From contig DGUD01000021.1 of the NCBI GenBank assembly GCA_002393865.1, positions 1-15,110 on the forward strand: DNA of 15,110 bases, in the 5' to 3' direction. Position numbers and translations under genes: made by a program. Below the pieces are notes generated by a model. The model searched no databases and was not told the DNA's origin. It saw only the letters and a program-made list of their open reading frames with translations. Source of the stretch: Treponema sp. UBA4319. GTDB lineage: Bacteria; Spirochaetota; Spirochaetia; Treponematales; Treponemataceae. Below, piece after piece: positions 8,289 through 14,161 of this stretch. Positions within the stretch are counted from its first letter, which is position 1. Each line of letters opens with the position of its first letter.

Positions 8289-8313
8289 GTCCGGGAACTT
8301 CCGTTATCCGGAC
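8289..8313 (+). promoter_or_regulatory. Hairpin and repeated leader element before the cytoplasmic GH32 gene
   Basis: GTCCGG (8289-8294) pairs with CCGGAC (8308-8313) around 13 nt; an alternative inner stem is GGAA-C-TTCC (8293-8301). The 3' part, TCCGGACAG-NN-CTATT (8307-8322), is the same as 1365-1380 ahead of the first permease gene, and both are followed by GGAACTATG. It may tune expression of the downstream gene within the operon. Confidence 0.4.
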
Positions 8314-8340
8314 AGAGCTATTACGAAAGAAGGTGGAACT

Positions 8341-9834
8341 ATGGATAAGACTTTGGAACAGGCACGGCTGTACGAAAAGGCACATGCCGCTGACGGCAGG
8401 CAGGACAGACCCCGCTTTCACCTGACGCCCTACATCGGCTGGATGAACGACCCGAACGGATTCTCGTATTACAAAGGCGCGTATCATCTGTTTTACCAGT
8501 ACAATCCCTACGGCCTCTGCTGGGATTCCATGCACTGGGGTCACGCCGTCAGCACGGATTTGCTGCACTGGGACTACCTGCCCGCAGCACTTGCCCCAGA
8601 AAACGACTATGACTCGTTCGGCGTGTTTTCCGGCAGCGCCGCGGAACTTCCGGATGGCCGCCAGCTGCTGCTCTATACCGGCGTAACAAAAGAGCACGAC
8701 GTGGACACGCAGGTGCAGTGCGTTGCCATTGGCGACGGTCGCGACTACAAAAAGCACGGGGCAAATCCGGTCATCGATAAAAAGAAACTGCCGGCCGGAT
8801 ATGACACCAGCAATTTCCGGGATCCCAAAATCTGGAAGGCTGCGGACGGCTCTTTCTGCTGCGCGGCGGTCGCACGGCGGAAGGACGGGAACGGCGCAAT
8901 CCTTTTGTACCGCAGCGCGGACGGCATCCGCTGGGACTACGATTCCGTGCTGCTGCAGAACGACGGACACTGGGGAAAGATGTGGGAGTGCCCCGATTTT
9001 TTTGAGCTGGACGGAAAAAAAGTGGTTCTGGTAAGCCCGCAGGATATGTGCGCCGACGGATACCGCTACCATCCGGGGAACGGAACCGTGTGCTTTATCG
9101 GGGAGCTGGATGCCGCACAGAAACATTTTGCCGCGACCTCGGACGAGCCGGTGGATTACGGCATCGATTTTTATGCGCCGCAGACCGTGCGCGCTCCCGA
9201 CGGCAGAACCATCCTGATTGGCTGGATGCAGAACTGGGACACGGTTCCGCTGAGCGACCGGGGGAGCAGGAACTGGTTCGGGCAGATGTGCCTTCCGCGG
9301 GAAATCAGCATCAGAAACGGAAAGCTGCATCAGCTGCCGGTACGCGAGCTGGAGCGGTTCCGGAGCGGAACACAGAGCCTTGCGCAGCTTGTTTTTGACG
9401 GCTGCTTTTCCTCGGAAAAAATCCGCGGCAGGTGCATCGACATGGAGCTGTCCGTCCGCCCGGAAGACAAAGACGCGTTCCGTTCGTTTTCCATCAATCT
9501 TGCGGAAAACGGGACGAACAAAATCGTGCTTGCGTATAATCCGCGGGAACGCCTGCTGAGCCTTGACCGCAGCTGGTCTGGGACGCGGCGCCTCGCCTGC
9601 AATACCTGCGCGTGCCCGCTTTCCGGCGGAGATGAGGTCAGACTCAGAATCATCATGGACACATACAGCATCGAAGTCTTTGTGAACGGCGGCGAGCAGG
9701 TGCTGACGTGCACGTTCTATACGGATGCGGCGGCGCAGGGAATCTCTTTCCATTCCGACGGGGCGGTGCGCATGGACGTGCAGCTGTACGGGCTGTACGC
9801 GGATGCGCGGGCAGGCAGGGAGGCTGGGCTATGA
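8341..9834 (+). CDS. Cytoplasmic GH32 beta-fructosidase (invertase / sucrose hydrolase type)
   Basis: Hydrolyses imported sucrose or fructo-oligosaccharides to fructose and a residual sugar. It has 497 residues, no signal peptide, and the full set of GH32 motifs: WMNDPNG (nucleophile Asp37), FRDPK (Asp161) and WECPDFF (Glu216). The C-terminal beta-sandwich spans about 385-490 (SIEVFVNGGEQ). The chosen ATG at 8341 follows AAGGTGG; it gives the normal N-terminus, which leads straight into HLTPYIGWMNDPNG. An in-frame ATG at 8224 exists but lies inside the preceding gene and adds an unrelated extension. Since the cluster imports through an ABC system and not a PTS, the natural substrate is probably unphosphorylated (inference). 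The stop overlaps the fructokinase start (ATGA), so the two are translationally coupled. Confidence 0.93.
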   Translation: MDKTLEQARLYEKAHAADGRQDRPRFHLTPYIGWMNDPNGFSYYKGAYHLFYQYNPYGLCWDSMHWGHAVSTDLLHWDYLPAALAPENDYDSFGVFSGSAAELPDGRQLLLYTGVTKEHDVDTQVQCVAIGDGRDYKKHGANPVIDKKKLPAGYDTSNFRDPKIWKAADGSFCCAAVARRKDGNGAILLYRSADGIRWDYDSVLLQNDGHWGKMWECPDFFELDGKKVVLVSPQDMCADGYRYHPGNGTVCFIGELDAAQKHFAATSDEPVDYGIDFYAPQTVRAPDGRTILIGWMQNWDTVPLSDRGSRNWFGQMCLPREISIRNGKLHQLPVRELERFRSGTQSLAQLVFDGCFSSEKIRGRCIDMELSVRPEDKDAFRSFSINLAENGTNKIVLAYNPRERLLSLDRSWSGTRRLACNTCACPLSGGDEVRLRIIMDTYSIEVFVNGGEQVLTCTFYTDAAAQGISFHSDGAVRMDVQLYGLYADARAGREAGL

Positions 9835-10799
9835 AGCATTATGACGTTACGGCTCTGGGCGAACTTCTGATTGATTTTACGGAGAACGGTGTGAGCGCGC
9901 AGGGGAACTTCCTGCTGGAGGCCAATCCGGGAGGCGCGCCCTGCAACGTCCTTGCGATGCTGGCAAAGCTCGGAAAAAAGACGGCGTTCATCGGAAAAGT
10001 GGGCGACGATTTTTTTGGGCACCTGCTCAAGGACGTTGCCGGAAAAGCCGGAATCGACACGCAGCAGCTCCTGTTCGACCAGACGGTGCACACGACGCTT
10101 GCCTTTGTCCACACGCTTGCGGACGGCGACCGTGATTTTTCGTTCTATCGGAATCCGGGCGCGGACATGATGCTGGACGAGCGGGAAATCGACGAGCGCC
10201 TGATTGCGGATTCGCGGCTCTTCCATTTTGGCACGCTGTCCATGACGTCCCCGTCCGTCCGGAAGGCGACGGAAAAAGCCGTCTCGCTCGCAAAAAAACA
10301 CGGCTGCCTTATCTCCTTTGATCCCAATCTGCGGCCGCCGCTCTGGCTCCGGCTGGAAGACGCAAAGGACAGCTGCGACTTCGGGCTGAGAAACTGTGAC
10401 ATCCTGAAGATATCCGACAACGAACTGCGCTGGTTTACGGGTAAGGATGATTTTGATTCCGGGATAGCTCTGCTCAAGGAGCGCTACGGAATTCCGCTCA
10501 TCCTGCTTTCCAAAGGGAAGGACGGGAGCGCCGCGTACTGCAGGGGCATACATGCCGAATCCCCGGCGTTCCTTGACGTGCACACTATTGAGACCACCGG
10601 CGCGGGGGACACGTTTTTTGGCTGCGTGCTCAGCTTTGTGCTGGACTACGGCATTGATTCGCTCGGCAAAGAAGAGCTGGTAAAGATGCTGCGATTTGCG
10701 AATGCGGCGGCGGCCCTGATTACGACCAGAAAGGGCGCGCTCAAGGTTATGCCGTCGCCGGAAGAAATTGAGGCTTTGTACGGCATGAATGCATCATGA
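9831..10799 (+). CDS. PfkB-family fructokinase
   Basis: Phosphorylates the fructose released by the GH32 enzymes to fructose-6-phosphate. The 322-residue ribokinase-fold protein has the N-terminal sugar-site strand (YDVTALGELLIDF), PfkB signature 1 (NPGGAPCNVLAMLAKLG, residues 32-48), SFDPNLRPPLW (162-172, typical of fructokinases) and the anion-hole/catalytic motif TTGAGDTFFG with Asp260. The ATG overlaps the upstream TGA by 4 nt (ATGA at 9831-9834), with AGGGAGG about 7 nt before it. This is the last gene of the operon; a strong inverted repeat follows at 10846-10881. Fructose as substrate rests on motif and context. Related PfkB kinases act on other sugars, but that is less likely here. 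Confidence 0.93.
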   Translation: MKHYDVTALGELLIDFTENGVSAQGNFLLEANPGGAPCNVLAMLAKLGKKTAFIGKVGDDFFGHLLKDVAGKAGIDTQQLLFDQTVHTTLAFVHTLADGDRDFSFYRNPGADMMLDEREIDERLIADSRLFHFGTLSMTSPSVRKATEKAVSLAKKHGCLISFDPNLRPPLWLRLEDAKDSCDFGLRNCDILKISDNELRWFTGKDDFDSGIALLKERYGIPLILLSKGKDGSAAYCRGIHAESPAFLDVHTIETTGAGDTFFGCVLSFVLDYGIDSLGKEELVKMLRFANAAAALITTRKGALKVMPSPEEIEALYGMNAS

Positions 10800-10845
10800 G
10801 CACCAGATGCACACTGGCAGCCGACAGCCAGAGCTCAAGCGCATT

Positions 10846-10881
10846 CCGGTGCCCGCAGAGCGCATGGCCGCAGGGCACCGG
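10846..10881. terminator. Bidirectional terminator-like inverted repeat between convergent genes
   Basis: CCGGTGCCC (10846-10854) and GGGCACCGG (10873-10881) are perfect 9-bp arms around an 18-nt loop. GCAT (10841-10844) and ATGC (10884-10887) extend the stem across a small bulge. A weaker hairpin, CTGGC/GCCAG, is at 10814-10831. The stem sits between the fructokinase stop and the minus-strand TrpB-like stop (10891-10893) and could serve both. No T run follows on either strand, so it is not a textbook intrinsic terminator; a REP-like repeat is an alternative. Confidence 0.55.
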
Positions 10882-10890
10882 CTATGCTTC

Positions 10891-12276
10891 TTACAGCTCG
10901 TTCCCCTCAAAGCGGGGAATACCTGCAAATCCGCGGGCCAAATCCTCGTCCGTGGGAATATAGTCTGACATCGTGCCGTCGTTATACGCCTTATAGGCAT
11001 ACATATCAAAGTAGCCGGTTCCGGTGAGCCCGAAGAGAATGGTCTTCTCCTCACCGCTTTCCTTGCACTTCAGCGCCTCGTCGATTGCCACTTTGATGGC
11101 ATGGCTGCTCTCAGGAGCCGGAAGGATGCCCTCCACCCGGGCGAAGTCCTGCGCGGCCTTGAACACAGCCGTCTGCTCGACGGTGCGCGCCTCAATCAGC
11201 TTATCGTCGTAGAGCTGGGACAGTATGGAACTCATGCCGTGATAGCGCAGCCCGCCCGCATGGTTTGGAGAAGGAATGAATTCGCTGCCGAGCGTGTACA
11301 TCTTTGCAAGCGGGCAGACGTGCCCCGTGTCGCAGAAGTCGTAGGCGAATTTGCCGCGCGTAAAGCTGGGGCAGCTGGCAGGCTCCACCGCGATAAAGCG
11401 GTAGTCCGCCTCGCCGCGCAGCTTGCGCCCCATAAAAGGAGAAATCAGGCCGCCGAGGTTGGAGCCGCCGCCCGCGCAGCCGATGATGATGTCCGGCTTG
11501 ATACCGTATTTATCCATAGCGGTCATGGTCTCCAAACCGATGACGGTCTGGTGCAGCAGCACCTGATTCAGCACGCTGCCGAGCACATAGCGGTAGCCGT
11601 CCTGCTTGGTCGCAGCCTCAACCGCCTCGGAGATCGCACAGCCCAGACTTCCGCCGGTACCGGGGAATTCCGCAAGGATTTTTCTGCCGACTTCCGTGGT
11701 ATCGCTCGGCGAAGGGGTTACCTTTGCGCCATAGGTGCGCATGACTTCCCGGCGGAACGGTTTCTGCTCGTAAGAAACCTTGACCATGTAGACCTGGCAA
11801 TCCAGCCCGAAGTATGAGCAGGCCATGGAAAGCGCCGTACCCCACTGACCCGCGCCGGTCTCCGTCGTCACGCCCTTCAGCCCCTGCTGCTTTGCATAAT
11901 AGGCCTGTGCGATTGCGGAATTGAGCTTGTGGCTGCCGCTCGTGTTGTTTCCCTCAAATTTATAGTAAATTTTTGCAGGAGTCCCGAGTTTTTTCTCAAG
12001 GCAGTAGGCACGGACAAGCGGTGCCGGACGGTACATCTTGTAGAATTCGCGGATTTCCGCAGGAATGGGAATCCATGCGTCAGAATCGTTCAGCTCCTGC
12101 CGTACCAGCTCGTCGCAGAACACAGGGCGCAAATCGTCAAAGCTCATGGCTTTGTGCGTAGCAGGATTCAGGAGCGGCGCGGGCTTATGCTTCATGTCCG
12201 CGCGCACGTTGTACCATGACTCCGGCAGCTCGCTCTCTGCAAGATAGATTTTATAAGGGATTTTCTCTTTGTTCAT
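10891..12276 (-). CDS. TrpB-like PLP-dependent enzyme (TrpB2 type tryptophan synthase beta chain)
   Basis: Predicted to make tryptophan from indole and serine using pyridoxal phosphate. The 461 residues include GSHKLNSA with Lys117 as the PLP Schiff-base lysine, TETGAGQWGTALSMA (glutamate and glycine loop typical of TrpB), and the phosphate-binding GCAGGGSNLGG. The long N-terminus (KIYLAESELPESWYNV) and overall length match the TrpB2/TrpB-related group and not the roughly 400-residue TrpB1. The ATG at 12276 is preferred because GAGGAG lies 6 nt upstream; a GTG at 12279 leaves only 3 nt. No trpA or other trp gene is next to it, so indole salvage or a stand-alone role is likely (inference). It converges on the fructokinase and is probably monocistronic. 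Confidence 0.93.
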   Translation of the reverse strand: MNKEKIPYKIYLAESELPESWYNVRADMKHKPAPLLNPATHKAMSFDDLRPVFCDELVRQELNDSDAWIPIPAEIREFYKMYRPAPLVRAYCLEKKLGTPAKIYYKFEGNNTSGSHKLNSAIAQAYYAKQQGLKGVTTETGAGQWGTALSMACSYFGLDCQVYMVKVSYEQKPFRREVMRTYGAKVTPSPSDTTEVGRKILAEFPGTGGSLGCAISEAVEAATKQDGYRYVLGSVLNQVLLHQTVIGLETMTAMDKYGIKPDIIIGCAGGGSNLGGLISPFMGRKLRGEADYRFIAVEPASCPSFTRGKFAYDFCDTGHVCPLAKMYTLGSEFIPSPNHAGGLRYHGMSSILSQLYDDKLIEARTVEQTAVFKAAQDFARVEGILPAPESSHAIKVAIDEALKCKESGEEKTILFGLTGTGYFDMYAYKAYNDGTMSDYIPTDEDLARGFAGIPRFEGNEL

Positions 12277-12341
12277 CACATTCTCCTCAAAGTGAACGGA
12301 ACGCAGCGATGCTCGCCACCTTTAGTATTTCTATTGACAGA

Positions 12342-12370
12342 ATTATATCCAGAAACAGCAGGAACGACAA
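12342..12370 (-). promoter_or_regulatory. Promoter of the TrpB-like gene
   Basis: On the minus strand TTGTCG (12370-12365) is followed after 17 bp by a perfect TATAAT (12347-12342). Transcription would start near 12335, leaving a leader of about 58 nt. The -35 matches consensus at four of six bases. No tryptophan leader peptide or T-box-like sequence was recognised in the short leader. Confidence 0.6.
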
Positions 12371-12374
12371 GGGG

Positions 12375-12396
12375 GCTGCCGCTCCCGCCGCAGCGG
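12375..12396. repeat. Small inverted repeats at the edge of the palindrome cluster
   Basis: GCTGC (12375-12379) pairs with GCAGC (12390-12394), or CCGCT (12379-12383) with AGCGG (12392-12396). GCGG (12393-12396) can also pair with CCGC (12401-12404). These are short, but they abut the strong palindrome at 12401 and continue its GC-rich pattern. Confidence 0.4.
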
Positions 12397-12400
12397 AAAG

Positions 12401-12422
12401 CCGCCCAGTGTACACTGGGCGG
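12401..12422. repeat. Perfect 22-bp palindrome
   Basis: CCGCCCAGTGT is followed immediately by its exact reverse complement, so the whole 22 bp is self-complementary. As DNA it resembles a dimeric protein-binding site; as RNA it folds to an 8-bp stem with a TGTACA loop. Its right arm overlaps the left arm of the next hairpin (12418-12422). Confidence 0.7.
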
Positions 12423-12445
12423 AGGAATTGACAAATTCCTCCGCC
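12418..12445. repeat. Perfect 12-bp stem with GACA loop
   Basis: GGCGGAGGAATT (12418-12429), loop GACA, AATTCCTCCGCC (12434-12445). All 12 pairs match. It shares bases with the palindrome on its left and the hairpin on its right, so it cannot form at the same time as either. Confidence 0.7.
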
Positions 12446-12478
12446 GCAAAGCCTTGCTCCGCCCGGCTTTGCGGCGGA
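12440..12478. repeat. Perfect 14-bp stem, 11-nt loop
   Basis: TCCGCCGCAAAGCC (12440-12453) pairs with GGCTTTGCGGCGGA (12465-12478) around an 11-nt loop. It ends 11 bp before the ribosome site (GAGG, 12490-12493) of the DUF1796 gene. The following bases (TAGGCTTACG) contain no T run. It could insulate the divergent genes, act in a leader switch, or be part of a dispersed repeat. Confidence 0.7.
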
Positions 12479-12499
12479 TAGGCTTACGCGAGGAAAAAA

Positions 12500-13573
12500 A
12501 TGGACGCAAATACGAGCAGCTTTACCCACTGCATATCCTTGGGCTGCGCCTGCCGCATGGGCTGGTCAATGGCAGCCTACGGACTACGTTCCTTCAGCTC
12601 ACCCTTCGACTGGATTGTCTCTCCGCTGGGCGCAGTGCTCCGCACCATAGAAAGCGGATTCGCTGACTTTATGAAACGAGAAAACCTCTGCCCAGAACCA
12701 GAGAATCCCGCTGTGTTCCGGGACACAAAATACGATTTTGTCTTTGTCCATGACATACAGGAAAGTCTGGAGGCCGATTACGAGGACATCCGCAGAAAAT
12801 ATGCGCGGAGGGCAAGCAGGTTCCTTGAGGCCGCCAAAGAGCCGACCGTATTCTTCAGGTATGTAAGGGACAACGAAGAGATACGATACATACAGGAAAA
12901 CAGGTGCCGCATAGAGTCCACAATCAAAAAGCTGAATCCCCGGAATGAAATCATATTCTTCCCGCCGTCCACGGGCAATGTCAACTATGTCTCGGCATTC
13001 AGCACGCCGCTCTTTGACGACAAAGTCAGTTTTGATGCGGTGCTGCCTCCCGAAAAACGGCTGCAGAACATCAGGTTCTTTCTGACAAGCAATCTTCTAA
13101 AATACAATCCCACATATTCACTTATATTCCCGCCCTTCAGAGACTATGCCGCAGAAAATTTCCTTGCCGGGAAGAGCTGGTTCATCTGGGGCACCGGTCG
13201 TCATGGGGATAGAATCAAAGCGCTCCTGCAAGAGCAGGGAATCCGGATAGAGGGCTTCATAGACAGCGCGCCTGAAAAACAGGGCAAGGAATTTTGTGGC
13301 AAAACAATCTGCTCATGGGACGATGTTGCCGGGGAAGCCCGGAACCTCTTCATCGCGATAATGGACAAAGAAGCCCGCGAGCATATCAAGGCGCTGGTAA
13401 GGGCATCCGATATGCGCTCGCCCGGCGCTGGCACAGAGATATACGATATGGAAGACCTGAACAAGCAGCTGGCAGGGCTTTCAGACAGCGAAATCCTTGC
13501 CATGCTCTCCAAGGACAGCGGGAAGCACCCCGGCGTTCCGGCGGCAAGCCCTCCGGCCAGCCTAGAAAAGTGA
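12500..13573 (+). CDS. DUF1796 papain-like cysteine hydrolase fused to a Rossmann-like nucleotide-binding domain
   Basis: Residues 8-125 match the DUF1796 pattern: ISLGCACRM near 12-20 (Cys18 as the likely nucleophile), SSPFDWIVSP (33-42), FVHD (82-85) and KYARRASRF (100-108). This family is predicted from fold to be a papain-like thiol hydrolase; its substrate is unknown. Residues 226-300 (WFIWGTGRHGDRI, then GFIDSAPEKQGKEF) look like the GxGxxG sugar-nucleotide-type domain seen in surface-polysaccharide enzymes. The tail 335-357 is low-complexity Pro/Ser/Ala. There is no signal peptide or membrane segment, so it is probably cytoplasmic. The ATG follows GAGG at 6 nt. About a dozen of some twenty-five Ile codons are ATA, which its neighbours use rarely, hinting at acquisition by transfer. 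A role in capsule or cell-wall glycan assembly is inference only. Confidence 0.75.
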   Translation: MDANTSSFTHCISLGCACRMGWSMAAYGLRSFSSPFDWIVSPLGAVLRTIESGFADFMKRENLCPEPENPAVFRDTKYDFVFVHDIQESLEADYEDIRRKYARRASRFLEAAKEPTVFFRYVRDNEEIRYIQENRCRIESTIKKLNPRNEIIFFPPSTGNVNYVSAFSTPLFDDKVSFDAVLPPEKRLQNIRFFLTSNLLKYNPTYSLIFPPFRDYAAENFLAGKSWFIWGTGRHGDRIKALLQEQGIRIEGFIDSAPEKQGKEFCGKTICSWDDVAGEARNLFIAIMDKEAREHIKALVRASDMRSPGAGTEIYDMEDLNKQLAGLSDSEILAMLSKDSGKHPGVPAASPPASLEK

Positions 13574-13586
13574 ATCTTCAGGAGGC

Positions 13587-14108
13587 TCACATCACATAAA
13601 TCTGGCAGGAGCGCATGGTCTCCAGCGCGGCGCTGTGCTTCTGGGGCGTCACTCCGGCACAGCAGCCGGAATCCACGCTGATGCGGACTTCCGGCATGTA
13701 TGCCTTGAGCAGCAGCGCGTTAGAGACGACGCAGATATCCGTGCACAAGCCGACGAGCTCTATCTCCAGCGGCTCCTGCTCATTGAGCGCGGCAAGGTGC
13801 CGGGCAAGCTGCACGGAGCCGAATGTCGCCTTGTCGAATATGCGCGCCCCATCCAGCAGGGCAGCGATGTCCTGCCGGATCTGCCAGCCAGCGCTCCCCT
13901 GCACGCAGTGCGGCACAGGCAGGTTGCGGCCTTCCTGCGTCTCCAGATAATCCGGCTGGTGCGTGTCCCGCGTGGCAAAGACATCTTCCGGTGCATAGCG
14001 GCGGATTTTCTCCTTCACATTGTCCACGATGGCGAGCGCCTCCGCGGTTCCCAGCGCACCGTCTATAAAATCGTTCTGCATATCAACGACGACCAGCACC
14101 TTCCTCAT
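13587..14108 (-). CDS. Isochorismatase-superfamily cysteine hydrolase, nicotinamidase-like
   Basis: A 173-residue amidase-like hydrolase. The catalytic triad of the superfamily is visible: Asp9 (VVVDMQNDF), Lys93 (FDKATFGS) and Cys126 (LCTDICV). The metal ligands of nicotinamidases also appear to be present: Asp48 and His50 (TRDTH) and His67 (PVPHC). Nicotinamide to nicotinate in NAD salvage is therefore the best guess, but related amidases cannot be excluded. The ATG at 14108 is chosen because GGGAGG lies about 7 nt upstream and the core fold begins at once; an in-frame ATG at 14162 would add an 18-residue non-family extension. It lies 53 bp after the helicase gene on the same strand, possibly co-transcribed. 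Its 3' end faces the DUF1796 gene across 13 bp. Confidence 0.88.
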   Translation of the reverse strand: MRKVLVVVDMQNDFIDGALGTAEALAIVDNVKEKIRRYAPEDVFATRDTHQPDYLETQEGRNLPVPHCVQGSAGWQIRQDIAALLDGARIFDKATFGSVQLARHLAALNEQEPLEIELVGLCTDICVVSNALLLKAYMPEVRISVDSGCCAGVTPQKHSAALETMRSCQIYVM

Positions 14109-14161
14109 ATAAAAACCTCCCGTGCAATCCGGCAGCGGCGCGGCCGGCGTGCAGCCATCCA

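Noticed and set aside
8224..8340. Upstream in-frame ATG at 8224 extending the cytoplasmic GH32 by 39 residues
   Set aside because: It lies inside the preceding GH32 gene, has no ribosome site and adds sequence unlike the family; the ATG at 8341 follows AAGGTGG.
8257..9753. 498-residue minus-strand ORF opposite the cytoplasmic GH32
   Set aside because: The plus strand encodes all three GH32 catalytic motifs; the antisense frame is open because of codon bias and shows no known motif.
12277..12279. GTG at 12279 as start of the TrpB-like gene
   Set aside because: It is only 3 nt from the GAGGAG site; the adjacent ATG at 12276 has better spacing.
12334..12339. Plus-strand TTGACA as -35 for the DUF1796 gene
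   Set aside because: No acceptable -10 follows at 16-18 bp (AGCAGG at 17 bp), so the plus-strand promoter remains unplaced.
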